From positions 1-64,000 of the forward strand of contig NZ_SKFG01000013.1 of NCBI RefSeq assembly GCF_004344915.1: a stretch of 64,000 bases of DNA. Direction: 5' to 3'. Each line of letters starts with the position of its first letter. Within the stretch, counting starts at the first letter, position 1. Of the stretch, positions 42,502 through 52,489 are shown in pieces. The position numbers were made by a program, and so were the translations under genes. Below the pieces are notes generated by a model that was not told where the DNA came from, did not search any database, and worked only from the letters and a program-made list of their open reading frames with translations. The DNA comes from Paenibacillus albiflavus (GTDB lineage: Bacteria; Bacillota; Bacilli; Paenibacillales; NBRC-103111).

Positions 42502-42996
42502 ATGAACATTCGGGAGTCTGTACTACCAGGCATAGGCAAAAAGTATGAGCTATACACCCGTAGCGGAGAGAATTTAACGGTCATTATCCATGATGATGGC
42601 AGGCGAGAGCTATTTCAATACGATCCTGAGGATAAGGAGCAATGCCATTCTTTAATTACGATTGATGATGATGAAGCAAGACAACTTTCTGCGATTATTG
42701 GTGGGATGACTTATAAGCCTAAGATGGTCGAAACGATTGAGGTTGCGCTGGATGATCTCATTATTGAGTGGTACAAGGTCGAGTTGCATTTTAAAAGTGT
42801 AGGCATGTCCATTGGTGATTTGAATGTACGCCAAACAACAGGGGTTACGATAATAGCTGCAATTGAAAAGAACAGCGATAAGCATATTAATCCTGGTCCT
42901 GATTATGTCCTTAAAGCGGACTCAACGGTCGTTGTTCTTGGAGAGAGACAGCATCAGAAGCAGATTAAACAGATTTTGTTGAATGGAAGTGGTTAA
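42502..42996 (+). CDS. khtT: K+/H+ antiporter regulatory subunit KhtT
   Basis: A 164-residue cytoplasmic protein with an N-terminal KhtT-type domain (NIRESVLPGIGKKYELYTR) and a C-terminal RCK_C/TrkA-C domain (DLIIEWYKVELHFKSVGMSI, VLKADSTVVVLGERQH). In Bacillus KhtT gates the antiporter KhtU and binds cyclic di-AMP. The frame opens at 42460, but ATG 42502 has GGAGG nine bases upstream and gives the conserved N-terminus. It ends 3 bp before khtU, the usual khtT-khtU order. Confidence 0.9.
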   Translation: MNIRESVLPGIGKKYELYTRSGENLTVIIHDDGRRELFQYDPEDKEQCHSLITIDDDEARQLSAIIGGMTYKPKMVETIEVALDDLIIEWYKVELHFKSVGMSIGDLNVRQTTGVTIIAAIEKNSDKHINPGPDYVLKADSTVVVLGERQHQKQIKQILLNGSG

Positions 42997-42999
42997 TAG

Positions 43000-44241
43000 A
43001 TGAATGAATTGATATTTGAGGTTGGATTGGCGATTGCCTTAATTGCAATTGCGGGCTTAGTATCGGCTAAATTGCGTTTCTCCGTTATTCCTTTTTATAT
43101 TATTGTGGGGATGGCGGTTGGTCCTCATGCATTAGACTTCGGATCCTTTAACTTGCAGTTTATTCATAGCACACCCTTTATTGAATTCATGGGGCGCATA
43201 GGGATTATCTTCTTACTATTTTATCTGGGGCTGGAATTCTCGGTAGGAAGACTTATTAAATCAGGGCGATCTATTGTTCTGGGTGGTACGATTTATATTT
43301 TGATCAATTTTACCTTGGGTTTTCTATTTGGTTGGTTCGCAGGGTTCCCGCTTGCAGAAACATTAGTCATTGCAGGAGTTACGACAAGTTCATCCACTGC
43401 GATTGTGGCTAAAGTACTGGTTGATCTCAAAAGAACTGCGAATCGCGAAACCGAAATGATTCTCGGTATCATTATGTTTGAAGACGTCTTTCTGGCGGTC
43501 TATATATCAATCCTGTCAGGACTCGTATTAAGTGGATCGACGAGCTTGGGAGGGATTGCGTTATCTGCATTAACTGCATTTGGCTTCATGTTAATTGTGT
43601 TAATTGTAGGACGCAAAGCAGCTCCACTGCTTAATAAGGTATTGAACATTCGATCCAATGAGCTATTTATTTTAGTTGTGTTTGGTTTTCTATTCCTCGT
43701 TGCAGGCTTCTCAGAGACGATCCATGTAGCTGAGGCGATCGGTGCATTGCTTGCGGGTCTTGTGCTTGCCGAGACTATTCACATGAAAAGAATCGAGCAT
43801 TTGATTCTTCCTTTCCGTGATTTTTTTGGCGCCATCTTCTTCTTTAGCTTCGGTCTAACGATTAATCCACTTGAGCTTGGAGGAGCAATCTGGCTGTCCC
43901 TTATTGCGGTTGTAATTACACTGATCGGAAACTTTACTGCAGGGATGATAGCGGGCAGGGTTGTTGGATTAACGCCTAAAGCTTCATCGAATATTGGATT
44001 AACGATTGTAGCTAGGGGAGAGTTCTCGATTATTATTGCAAACATTGCTAAGGCTGGTGGATTACTAGCGATTGTTCAACCGTTTGCAGCTTTATATGTA
44101 TTGATACTAGCGATATTAGGCCCTTTACTTACGAAGGAATCCAAGTACGTTTATATAACATTAGATAAGGTATTTAAGTTTGAAAAGCGAAAGCTTATAA
44201 GGGAGCAGAAGCTCGCTTTAGAAAAAAACAGTAAAATCTAA
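43000..44241 (+). CDS. khtU: CPA2-family K+/H+ antiporter KhtU
   Basis: A 413-residue antiporter with about 12 membrane segments and no C-terminal RCK domain, the regulatory part being the separate KhtT. Typical CPA2 segments include FLLFYLGLEFSVGRL, GVTTSSSTAIVAK and FFGAIFFFSFGLTINP. KhtTU exports K+ (and NH4+) in exchange for protons and protects from methylglyoxal and alkaline stress. It directly follows khtT, and the YitT-family gene starts 18 bp downstream. Confidence 0.9.
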   Translation: MNELIFEVGLAIALIAIAGLVSAKLRFSVIPFYIIVGMAVGPHALDFGSFNLQFIHSTPFIEFMGRIGIIFLLFYLGLEFSVGRLIKSGRSIVLGGTIYILINFTLGFLFGWFAGFPLAETLVIAGVTTSSSTAIVAKVLVDLKRTANRETEMILGIIMFEDVFLAVYISILSGLVLSGSTSLGGIALSALTAFGFMLIVLIVGRKAAPLLNKVLNIRSNELFILVVFGFLFLVAGFSETIHVAEAIGALLAGLVLAETIHMKRIEHLILPFRDFFGAIFFFSFGLTINPLELGGAIWLSLIAVVITLIGNFTAGMIAGRVVGLTPKASSNIGLTIVARGEFSIIIANIAKAGGLLAIVQPFAALYVLILAILGPLLTKESKYVYITLDKVFKFEKRKLIREQKLALEKNSKI

Positions 44242-44259
44242 CAGAAGGAGGATTGCTAC

Positions 44260-45066
44260 TTGTCCCATATCAAAGATCTATTTATCGTTAGACTTCTTCT
44301 TGTTATCGTTGGTGCTATTCTGGCGGCAATTGGTCTGGAATTATTCCTTATTCCTCATGCGATTATTGTAGGAGGGGCTACTGGTCTCTCCGCAATATTG
44401 GCTTATTGGACCGATATGAGAGTAGGATTTGTTCTATTTATGATTAATTTGCCATTCATCTTGTTATCCTATCGAAGACTAAGCAAGCAGTTTGTTGGTA
44501 TTACGGTAATTAGTTTATTTGTTTTTGCGCTAAGTGCAATTATTCTTCATCCTTATCCATCTCTGATCGAAGACGCTGCTATCGCTGCTATTTGCGGTGG
44601 GTTAGCTCTTGGTGTGGGGATCGGTCTAGCTGTTCGGTTCGGAGGCTCTTTAGATGCTACTGAGAATTCGATTCGCGCAGCGTCGCCTGCTATGCTAGCC
44701 TCAGGTCCGCGAATTAAACTGCTGAACACCCTGATATTGTTAAGTGCGGGCTTTGTGTTCGGATGGATTCAGGCGTTATACTCCACAGTTGCTTATTTAT
44801 TGGCTGTTGAGATGGTGAGCTTAATGTTGCGAGGTTTAAGCTTCAAACGTACGATCTGGATTCGAAGCAAGCATACAGAGGAGATATGTCTAGTACTTAA
44901 ATCGAGCTTGAATATGCAGCTGAGTTATTTGCCTGATTCATTTGCAGATGACTCGAATGGAGAGGCGGTATTATCGGCTACGATTCATCTATTAGAACTT
45001 TCTAGAATTAAATCTATTGTGATCGGGCTTGATCCTGATGCATCGTTTCATACGGGATCGGCCTAG
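44260..45066 (+). CDS. YitT-family membrane protein (DUF161/DUF2179-like)
   Basis: A 268-residue protein with five to six membrane segments containing the FLIPHAIIVGGATGLSAILAY signature of YitT proteins, and a soluble C-terminal domain (about 195-268) in the position of DUF2179. It starts at TTG 44260 behind AAGGAGGA. It lies 18 bp after khtU and is probably co-transcribed. The family is thought to be transport-related, but substrates are unknown. Confidence 0.85.
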   Translation: MSHIKDLFIVRLLLVIVGAILAAIGLELFLIPHAIIVGGATGLSAILAYWTDMRVGFVLFMINLPFILLSYRRLSKQFVGITVISLFVFALSAIILHPYPSLIEDAAIAAICGGLALGVGIGLAVRFGGSLDATENSIRAASPAMLASGPRIKLLNTLILLSAGFVFGWIQALYSTVAYLLAVEMVSLMLRGLSFKRTIWIRSKHTEEICLVLKSSLNMQLSYLPDSFADDSNGEAVLSATIHLLELSRIKSIVIGLDPDASFHTGSA

Positions 45067-45147
45067 CACTCCATAAATCACCGTTTCCTCCTGCACTATT
45101 TTCAAGTAAAATGAAGAGACTTGATTATAGAAAGTAGGCATGTATTC

Positions 45148-46206
45148 GTGATCGATTTGTCAGGGGTTCAAATTCGAGAAATGATTATTCATAAAGTAGG
45201 TAATAAAGCGAGGGAGGAAGGGGTTATCGTATCCAGAGAGCCCTATGAAATTGCAGACGACGAAATTCATAAGGTGCTGCTCAAATATTTCCTTGCTAGC
45301 TTCAAGTTTGAGACGTTCTATAAGTTTCAACATGAAGCAGATCTTGCGCTTAATGAAATTTATACGTATTCCGATAAAATTTTCAAAAACAGCGCTTCTT
45401 TCCATGAGCAATCTGTTCATATACTTCGGCATTTGTACGAGCAATCCACTCATCCAAAGGTCAAAGCGGGTGAGCTGTATATCGTTCATTTTAGCAATAT
45501 CGTTTATAACAACTTTAATTTAGATGCAATTGGAATCTTTAAGTCGGAGAATAAAGATGTGTTCTTGCAGGTGAATGAGCATGCTGGCTCAGGCTTTCAT
45601 GTACGCTCCGAGCAAGGGATTAATATCAAAAAGCTGGATAAAGGCTGCCTAATTCTCAATTACAATGCGAATGCAGGCTATGCAGTAAGTATTGTTGATC
45701 TTGTGAAAAAAGGAAATGAAGAGGCTGCTTATTGGAAGGAAGATTTCCTCAAAGTGACTTTGCTAGAGGATGAGAATTATTTAACGGATCAATATGTCCG
45801 GATGTGCTCGAACTTCTATGATGATGTGATTGCACCATCAACAGAGCAGACGGATAAGAAAGAAAAGCTGATGTTTATTAATGAGACGATTCAGTATTTT
45901 GCCCGTAATGAGCAGTTTGTTGCCGATGATTTCACAGAGCAGGTGATTCAAGAGCCGGAGCATATTCAGATTTTCAAAGCCTATAAGGAATCTTATGAAG
46001 AAATGAATGAGCTTCCCGTTGTTGCTGAATTTCCAATTTCACAGGTCGCTCTTCGCAAAGTGAAGCGTGAATTTAAGAATGATATTCAACTAGATACGGA
46101 TATCGAGATTAAAGTGAAGAATGAGAGCTTCGAGTATTTGGAAAGAGGCTATGACGAAGAGAAGCGGATGCACTTTTACAAAGTATACTTCAATAATGAA
46201 GCATAG
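45148..46206 (+). CDS. Nucleoid-associated protein (NA37/YejK-like)
   Basis: A 352-residue protein of the 37-kDa nucleoid-associated family. IREMIIHKVGNKAREEG at the N-terminus is the family signature, followed by ASFKFETFYKFQHEADLALNEI. The frame opens at TTG 45121, but GTG 45148 gives the family start MIDLSGVQIREMIIH with AGTAGG upstream. YejK-like proteins associate with bacterial nucleoids; in Gram-positives the role is not established. A terminator shared with the convergent chemotaxis gene follows. Confidence 0.85.
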   Translation: MIDLSGVQIREMIIHKVGNKAREEGVIVSREPYEIADDEIHKVLLKYFLASFKFETFYKFQHEADLALNEIYTYSDKIFKNSASFHEQSVHILRHLYEQSTHPKVKAGELYIVHFSNIVYNNFNLDAIGIFKSENKDVFLQVNEHAGSGFHVRSEQGINIKKLDKGCLILNYNANAGYAVSIVDLVKKGNEEAAYWKEDFLKVTLLEDENYLTDQYVRMCSNFYDDVIAPSTEQTDKKEKLMFINETIQYFARNEQFVADDFTEQVIQEPEHIQIFKAYKESYEEMNELPVVAEFPISQVALRKVKREFKNDIQLDTDIEIKVKNESFEYLERGYDEEKRMHFYKVYFNNEA

Positions 46207-46216
46207 CGCATACAAC

Positions 46217-46247
46217 AAAGAGAACCGTCTTAATGACGGTTCTCTTT
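46217..46247. terminator. Bidirectional terminator
   Basis: A 13-bp perfect stem, AAAGAGAACCGTC (46217-46229) and GACGGTTCTCTTT (46235-46247), with a 5-nt loop and T- or A-rich flanks, between convergent genes. Confidence 0.85.
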
Positions 46248-46259
46248 ATTTAACGCTGC

Positions 46260-48383
46260 TTATACTTTAAATTTATTAATTTCGAGCTGAAGCTGCTCTA
46301 CAATTGTGCCAAGGGATTTAGCTGATTCGGATACGGATTCCATCGTCGCAAGCTGCTTATCTGTAATCTCTGAGACATTCTTTGTCGATAAGAACACATT
46401 GTGAGATGTAGCCACAGTTTGCTCCATGGAGGCATTGACCTCTTCAGTGGAAGCTGACATTTGCTCTGTCGTTGCAGAGACCTCCTGCAGCTTATCTGAG
46501 ATGACCTGTGTATTTGTAGCAATCGTTAAGAATACCTCATTAACTTGATGCATCATCGCTTGTCCTTGCTGAACGTAAGAGGTGTTCTCCTTCATGCAAG
46601 CTACCGCTTTGTTTACTGTCCGCTGCATGATTGTGATCAACTCTTGTATATGGCTCGAGGATTGCTTGGTCTGTTCGGCAAGCTTCTTCACCTCGCCTGC
46701 AACTACAGCAAAGCCTTTACCGTGAACGCCTGCACGAGCAGCTTCAATTGCTGCATTCAGGGATAACATATTGGTCTGATTCGCAATGTCAGCAATAAAA
46801 CCTACAATATCGCCAACTTTTTTAGATTGGTCATTCAGTTCATTCATGACATGCCCCATTTGATCTGTAATGTTGTGAAGGGCTTCCATTTGAACGAATG
46901 CTTGATCTACTGTCTGTTTACCATGCTCCACTTGTTGTTCAGCAGAGATCGACAATTCGGATACTATGCCTGCGCTTTCAGCAATTTGCTGCACACCTAG
47001 TGACATCTGTTCCATCGATGCAGCAACTTCCTCGGATGTCTGCTTCTGAATCTCCGCAATATCTGCAATCTGCTGCATATTACTTGCTGTCATGCTACCT
47101 GAGTCTGTCAATTCACCAGAGACAACTTGCAATTCCTTAGAGGAAACAGCAAGGCGCTTGGAGATATCCTGATTCAATTGCACCATTCGAGTAAAAGACT
47201 CCGACATCGCATTAAACGAGCTGCCAATTGTTCTTAGCTCATCCTTCGTATTTAGATGAACACGTGCAGTCAAATCACCAGTAGCAAGATGATTTGCAGC
47301 GCTCTCTAAACTGCGGATCGTATCCTTAACGGATCGATAGAATGCAAGGCATAAATACATGACAACGAAAGCTACAATTACGATTGCGATCAGCAGCATA
47401 TTACGATTCCATATGGCATTGTGCTGACTTTCGTCGAGTATTTGATTAATGGTTGAAATATCTGCCTGATAGAATTTATCAACAGATGTAACCGTTTCCA
47501 AGGTTAAAGATTCTTTAAACGTCTCTGAGTTAAAGAAGGCGGGTATTCCATTAATAACTGCCTTATTCAAAGTACTTTGGAAATTTTGGATTGCATCATT
47601 CATATTTTGTATTTCTTGCCCTAACTTATCTTCAATGAGCTTATTATTCTTCATAGAGATTTGCAGACTATAGTTGGCATAACTGCTATATGAATCTGTC
47701 GTTTCATATAGAGAGATCATCGTGGATTTATCCGCGACCGATAAGTTGCGATCATTAACAGCCGTATAGGCGAGAGTGCCCGCTTGTCCAATTTTATCAA
47801 TTATAGGTGGCAGGTTATTTACGACAGAATCGATTAAATAATAGCTGTCTATATCTGGGTTTAGAATAAGCTCATACTGATTGGCAATGCTCTTCATATA
47901 TAGCATAAAATCGTTCGTAAAGTTTCGGTGGAATTCCATACTATCTAGCGGACTGCCAGGGTTCTTGGTAAATTCATCCCATTGGGTAATGAGACTACTC
48001 CACTGTTCTGAAGATTCAATATCAGTACTAGCTGTAAATTTATTGATTCGATTGCTGATCTCGTAAAGAGCTGTTTCATTCGCAGCAAGAGGCTCCTTGG
48101 CAGCGTCCTCACCTTTTAGTAAACGATTGGACAGCGACCTGTGCTCTTGTAGTTTGACTAAATATTCATTCAGAGTTGAAATATGTGCAATACCTTGCTT
48201 CTCTACCGATTTAACTTGAATTTCTGTTTGCAAGGATTGGATCAGCGTATAGATCATGACCATCAAAGGAATGAATAGGACGATACCAATAAACAAGAAC
48301 TTTTGCATATAATTCAAACGATTCATCAAAACAACAGCTGGCTTTAGTATGACCCCAAGATTCACGTGCCGTTTGCGATTCAT
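46260..48383 (-). CDS. Methyl-accepting chemotaxis protein
   Basis: A 707-residue receptor: TM1 (about 28-50), an extracytoplasmic helical ligand domain of about 290 residues, TM2 (about 330-355, [20 protein letters not shown]), a HAMP domain, and a signalling domain whose hairpin tip contains [37 protein letters not shown]. It signals through CheA/CheW to the flagellar motor. The frame extends to 48425, but ATG 48383 has AGAGGTG at good spacing. The ligand is unknown; the helical sensor suggests small molecules or cell-envelope signals. Confidence 0.93.
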   Translation of the reverse strand: MNRKRHVNLGVILKPAVVLMNRLNYMQKFLFIGIVLFIPLMVMIYTLIQSLQTEIQVKSVEKQGIAHISTLNEYLVKLQEHRSLSNRLLKGEDAAKEPLAANETALYEISNRINKFTASTDIESSEQWSSLITQWDEFTKNPGSPLDSMEFHRNFTNDFMLYMKSIANQYELILNPDIDSYYLIDSVVNNLPPIIDKIGQAGTLAYTAVNDRNLSVADKSTMISLYETTDSYSSYANYSLQISMKNNKLIEDKLGQEIQNMNDAIQNFQSTLNKAVINGIPAFFNSETFKESLTLETVTSVDKFYQADISTINQILDESQHNAIWNRNMLLIAIVIVAFVVMYLCLAFYRSVKDTIRSLESAANHLATGDLTARVHLNTKDELRTIGSSFNAMSESFTRMVQLNQDISKRLAVSSKELQVVSGELTDSGSMTASNMQQIADIAEIQKQTSEEVAASMEQMSLGVQQIAESAGIVSELSISAEQQVEHGKQTVDQAFVQMEALHNITDQMGHVMNELNDQSKKVGDIVGFIADIANQTNMLSLNAAIEAARAGVHGKGFAVVAGEVKKLAEQTKQSSSHIQELITIMQRTVNKAVACMKENTSYVQQGQAMMHQVNEVFLTIATNTQVISDKLQEVSATTEQMSASTEEVNASMEQTVATSHNVFLSTKNVSEITDKQLATMESVSESAKSLGTIVEQLQLEINKFKV

Positions 48384-48495
48384 AGCAACACCTCTAGTAT
48401 TATTTTGTGACAATAAGTTAATCAATCAATAGTTCCATATTAAAAATAATAATATTTTCTGTCAACAATTAGTGAAAATATTAGCATTTTTCTGT

Positions 48496-49029
48496 CTATT
48501 TTAGTCTAAATTGCTCTGAACTATGTTGATTGGGCGTTCTAACCAAACCCTTGATCAACGTCTGCCCCTGGATATGGAAATAAACAATTTGTAAATCTCC
48601 CCAACTTTCATCTTTTCCTTGGATAGATTGAAGGTAAAATTCGATTCGATATTGTCCGTCTTCTAAAGTACCCAAGTTGAACGGTAGGGGTTGAGGTTTG
48701 TGTGGATCGACGTGGTCGTTGAATAGTTCCCCAGACGAAACTGGATACAAGTAGCGCCCATCTTTAAGAGACTTCAATTCAAACCATAGCCTGACTTTCT
48801 TGTCAGTAGTCTTGTTAAGCAATATGGTTAACTCTCCGCTCACTTGTTTGGCAGCATCGATTTTTAAAGAATCTTCTATATTGGAATTGAATGCTAGTGG
48901 TTGGTAGTACTTGTCGTTTATGAGGCGGCCATTCTTGCTCATCCCAAAATACTCATTAATTATAAAAGAAGCTGCAAAGATCAGTAGGATGCCTAATATA
49001 AATAAGATCGCTTTGGTCGAACGCTTCAT
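48496..49029 (-). CDS. Membrane-anchored protein of unknown function
   Basis: About 177 residues with one N-terminal membrane anchor (MKRSTKAILFILGILLIFAA, about 6-26) and a beta-rich extracytoplasmic domain (SGELTILLNKTTDKKVRLWF, LGTLEDGQYRIEFYLQSI), reminiscent of small immunoglobulin-like folds. I recognise no family. The open frame reaches 49149, but ATG 49029 with AGGGGG upstream is preferred, because the extra N-terminus is read from repeat DNA. Nothing nearby points to a function. Confidence 0.65.
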   Translation of the reverse strand: MKRSTKAILFILGILLIFAASFIINEYFGMSKNGRLINDKYYQPLAFNSNIEDSLKIDAAKQVSGELTILLNKTTDKKVRLWFELKSLKDGRYLYPVSSGELFNDHVDPHKPQPLPFNLGTLEDGQYRIEFYLQSIQGKDESWGDLQIVYFHIQGQTLIKGLVRTPNQHSSEQFRLK

Positions 49030-49047
49030 CACATCGCCCCCTGTATC

Positions 49048-49237
49048 TTTTGCCTGCAATTCATGCAGTCTAAACAACGCCAGCAGCTCATGTGAACTGC
49101 TTTGCCTGCATCCTGTGCAGTCTAATTCCGAATTTAGAAGCAAATTCATTAACTCGGGTTAATTTGAATGTATAGAATGCAGGCAAACATTCATTTTGGG
49201 CTAGATTAGCTCGTTTGACTGTACAAAATGCAGGCTG
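49048..49237. repeat. Four copies of a TTTGCCTGCA-N5-TGCAGTC repeat
   Basis: Copies lie at 49048-49072 and 49101-49125 on the plus strand and at about 49167-49187 and 49217-49237 on the minus strand. The first two share TTTGCCTGCA, then five variable bases, then TGCAGTCTAA. Each core is an imperfect palindrome, and opposite copies can pair into larger hairpins. They fill the gap between the helicase stop and the anchored-protein start. They look like a small dispersed repeat of REP type. Confidence 0.65.
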
Positions 49238-49273
49238 GCAACAGTGGTCGATCTTCGAATGCCTGAACAATGC

Positions 49274-51505
49274 CTATCGCGGTACCTCTTTGCTCCCCTT
49301 GATCATAGCTGCTTGGCATAGTGGACAGGGCTTGTCTGGAAGCTCAGCTTCCTTCTGGCTGCTGATTCTAGACCAAGCGTTGCATGTTTTACTCGAGCAG
49401 ATCCATGCGTCTACGAGATTGCTAGGCGAATCTGCTTGGAAGGCAGAGGTAATGAATCTGGAGATCTCCGCTTTACCTCCTCTGTAGTACATAGGCGAAC
49501 TGATCGTTAGCTCCTCCTGAGCTCTAGTAATGGCTACGTAAGCAAGTCTGCGTTCTTCTTCAATGGCTGCTTGGCTTCTAGGCTGCTCCTTCTGCTTGCT
49601 TGGAATTTGCTTCATACGTCCCGCATCAATCGCGGAGCTGTGAGGAAGACTGCCTTCTATAGCGCCAATAAGGAAGATGGAAGGGAATTCGAGACCTTTG
49701 GACTTATGAATGGTCATAAGCACAATTCGGTCCTCTTGCTGATCCTGTCTGCTTCGATTCGTATGTTGCTTTTTGGAAGTTAACTCATTAACGAAAGCTA
49801 AGAATTCTTCAATAGTGCCAAATCTTTTGGCAGAAGACTCCAGTTCATCTAATGTTTCTTTAAGCATTTCCTTATGCTCGGTGATAGGAGTTCTCTCATT
49901 CGCTTCGATGAATGTGTCATAGAAGCTTGTACGAATCAACTTGATCGCTTCAAGTGGTTTCATATTGGGCAGATTGCGAATAAGCTCCAGTCTTTCCTTG
50001 ACCTTCTCTTTCTGAAAATCCTTCAGCTCAGGATAGGATAATAAATGAGCAAGGGGTCCTTTCTTCTTCTGCTTTGATTCCTGCTGATGGATATAAGCCA
50101 TTCCTTTGTCTCGATTGATATATAAGGAGGTTACCACACTCTCCAATGCATCAAAGTCTCGTTTATTCAAGGATAAGCGCATGTGATTGATAACAGGCTT
50201 AATGAGCCAGTGCTCATAGAGCATCAAGCCATCGCCATACTCTATATAAGGAATGCCCTGCAGCACAAGCTGCTCAAGAATTGCTCGGTTATAGCTAGTC
50301 GTTCGGTATAGAATGGCATAGTCTCTATAGCGACGCTGTCCTTGCTCGACTTCCATGCTAATTTGTTGGAGTATAAACGCTGCTTCTTCATCGGCATGGC
50401 TTGGTCGCATATACCTTGGAATCAGCTCGCTAGACTTGCTGGCTTGCAGAGTTTTGGGTGCTCTTCCTTGATTATGTTTGATCACCTCATTCCCAAGTCC
50501 GACAATGCTCGTCGTAGAACGATAATTAATATCTAGCGTGATCGTCTGCGCTTCAGGATACACTATGTCAAAATCTAAAATAAACTCGCTTCTTGCGCCA
50601 TTAAACGAGTAGATCGTCTGGTCATCATCACCGACAACCATTAGATTATGATGGGGTTGAACGAGCATTCGGATGAGCTTATATTGCAAGCAGTTCGTAT
50701 CCTGGAATTCGTCTACCATTACATAATCGAAGCGCTGCTGAATAGCTTCTAGCAAAGTAGGATCGCTCTCGAGCATCTGATAGGCGAGTAGAAGGATGTC
50801 GTCAAAATCAATTTTGTTGTTTGCCGTTTTCCACTCTTCATATTGGATAAATATTTGCTTTATTTCCTTCTCTGTATCTGTGTTCTCGGGCAACTTATTA
50901 ATATCGACTAGATTCATTTTGTAGGTCGATAGCAAAGTAAGGAGATTCTCAGGCTGATAAGTGGAATTCTGAATTCCCATGCGTCGCATGATGATCTTGA
51001 GCATGAGATGCTGATTCAAAGTTTCACTATAAATGTCCTGCTTAATTCCCTGTGCTCGTAGCAGCCGCAGAAACAAAGAATGGAAAGTTTGCGCTTGAAT
51101 GCTATTCGCATCTCTCATGGGTATACTAGGCAGCTGTGTGATCCGTTCTCTCATTTCAGCAGCAGCTTTGCTAGAGAAGGTCACGAGTAGAATGCGTCTC
51201 GGATTAACTTGTCGTACAGATATCAGATAACCAGTTCGACAGACGAGCACGGATGTCTTGCCTGAGCCTGCTCCTGCTAGTGTTAGTAATGGACCTTGAC
51301 TATGACGCACAGCATCAATCTGCGGTTTATTGAGTTCGATCCCAAGCCGTTCCAATTGCCGAAAATAAGCAGCGTCCTGGTCTGTATTTGTAACCAACTC
51401 TTTACTTGTATATGTAGAACACATTGCTGCGTGGGGAATTGGATGATGGCTATTGCCTAATGGGGTATTGTGTAAGATCGGTGTTGCAGTGTCTAAATTG
51501 TTCAT
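49274..51505 (-). CDS. UvrD/PcrA-like ATP-dependent DNA helicase with C-terminal zinc motif
   Basis: A 743-residue superfamily 1A helicase: Q motif LNKPQIDAVRH, Walker A LAGAGSGKTSVL (about 74-83), motif II VMVDEFQDTNCLQYK, motif III GDDDQTIYSFNGA, motif V VLMTIHKSKGLEF and motif VI ERRLAYVAITRAQEEL. After the helicase core comes a tail with CSSKTC and CPLC, a likely zinc site, similar to Bacillus YjcD-type helicases rather than PcrA itself. A 3'-5' unwinding role in repair is expected from the family. The ATG at 51505 has only a weak ribosome binding site; a start at an internal ATG is possible. Confidence 0.88.
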   Translation of the reverse strand: MNNLDTATPILHNTPLGNSHHPIPHAAMCSTYTSKELVTNTDQDAAYFRQLERLGIELNKPQIDAVRHSQGPLLTLAGAGSGKTSVLVCRTGYLISVRQVNPRRILLVTFSSKAAAEMRERITQLPSIPMRDANSIQAQTFHSLFLRLLRAQGIKQDIYSETLNQHLMLKIIMRRMGIQNSTYQPENLLTLLSTYKMNLVDINKLPENTDTEKEIKQIFIQYEEWKTANNKIDFDDILLLAYQMLESDPTLLEAIQQRFDYVMVDEFQDTNCLQYKLIRMLVQPHHNLMVVGDDDQTIYSFNGARSEFILDFDIVYPEAQTITLDINYRSTTSIVGLGNEVIKHNQGRAPKTLQASKSSELIPRYMRPSHADEEAAFILQQISMEVEQGQRRYRDYAILYRTTSYNRAILEQLVLQGIPYIEYGDGLMLYEHWLIKPVINHMRLSLNKRDFDALESVVTSLYINRDKGMAYIHQQESKQKKKGPLAHLLSYPELKDFQKEKVKERLELIRNLPNMKPLEAIKLIRTSFYDTFIEANERTPITEHKEMLKETLDELESSAKRFGTIEEFLAFVNELTSKKQHTNRSRQDQQEDRIVLMTIHKSKGLEFPSIFLIGAIEGSLPHSSAIDAGRMKQIPSKQKEQPRSQAAIEEERRLAYVAITRAQEELTISSPMYYRGGKAEISRFITSAFQADSPSNLVDAWICSSKTCNAWSRISSQKEAELPDKPCPLCQAAMIKGSKEVPR

Positions 51506-51542
51506 ACCTAGATTATAGCATGATACGTAATTGATTATTTCT

Positions 51543-51560
51543 TATTATAGAATTTATAAC
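51543..51560. repeat. Recurrent motif TATTATAGAATTTATAAC, copy 2
   Basis: An exact match to the first 18 bases of copy 1 (41613), in the helicase/M50 intergenic region. Confidence 0.5.
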
Positions 51561-51591
51561 ACTCCTTTCATCAATTTCTTAGAATACTTTA

Positions 51592-51628
51592 AGAAACGCA
51601 TCTGTCTTTTAAAGACGGATGCGTTTCT
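51592..51628 (-). terminator. Terminator of the M50-like gene
   Basis: AGAAACGCATC (51592-51602) pairs with GATGCGTTTCT (51618-51628), continuing inward through GTCTTT/AAAGAC. The inner sequence resembles the first palindrome of the hflX leader. Confidence 0.75.
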
Positions 51629-51653
51629 ACTTGTAGGATGTATATGGCAGCGA

Positions 51654-52325
51654 CTACGCTTCACGCTTTGGATTTAAGAATAGAGCAATCGATTTGCCAG
51701 CGCACCAGATAGCGATCACGGTAAATAAGAGCGACCAAATAATCGCCGGGATAAAGGTAATTCGGCTTAAATTCGCCGCATCGCCTGCACTTGCAGGAGA
51801 AGTGATGGACAGGAAAGCCAAATACATCGGGCCAATAACCGATTCAACAAGGCAAATAAACGAGATTAGCAAATAGTAGAAATCACGCACCCATTTCCAT
51901 GGCAATAAATAAGCCCCGATGTTTAGCGCTATGAATCCAATGCACCAAAAGACGCCAAATGCATTGCGTACAAAGAACAGAACACAGATCAACGTGAGAA
52001 TCGTTAATCCTATCAGACCTTTGCGATGTTGATTGCGATTGTATAACCAGAATAGGACAATCGTTAATATCGCCGATAGAATATAGCCTGCTAATGCGAT
52101 TGGGATGAACTGCCACCTCTCATTGACATACGAATACGTAACTCCACTATGATTTGAGAATAAGTAGATAAAATGTACTTTCCCAGAAAGTACCAACGTC
52201 AGTAAAGCATGCCCAAATTCATGAATTAATGTTTCCACATTGCGGAAGAAAGAAGAGAATGGAATTAGTTCCGTCAAAACGGCTGTACCTATGATGATAC
52301 CTAAGGTTTTCCACCATTTATTCAT
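51654..52325 (-). CDS. M50B-like membrane metalloprotease homologue
   Basis: A 223-residue membrane protein with six or so hydrophobic segments and the zinc-binding motif LIHEFGHAL at about 33-41, matching M50-like peptidases. The second metal-ligand motif typical of true site-2 proteases is not obvious, so activity is uncertain. The frame reaches 52514 but ATG 52325 has AAGGAG nine bases upstream; the extra N-terminus would overlap the divergent NlpC/P60 gene. Confidence 0.8.
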   Translation of the reverse strand: MNKWWKTLGIIIGTAVLTELIPFSSFFRNVETLIHEFGHALLTLVLSGKVHFIYLFSNHSGVTYSYVNERWQFIPIALAGYILSAILTIVLFWLYNRNQHRKGLIGLTILTLICVLFFVRNAFGVFWCIGFIALNIGAYLLPWKWVRDFYYLLISFICLVESVIGPMYLAFLSITSPASAGDAANLSRITFIPAIIWSLLFTVIAIWCAGKSIALFLNPKREA

Positions 52326-52489
52326 GTGCAAATCTCCTTGTTTGGCGAAGTTATTTTTTTTGGATTTCATAAATCTAATATAGCATACTCTTTTAAAGTT
52401 ACCAGGTTTTGGAGTGACCAATAGGTAAAATTGTCCCTTATACTTAAACGCAGGTGACGACCTAAAAAACATACTAGGAGGATACAGAC

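Noticed and set aside
49030-49149. N-terminal extension of the anchored protein to 49149
   Set aside because: The extra 40 residues are encoded by dispersed repeats, and a good start signal lies at 49029.
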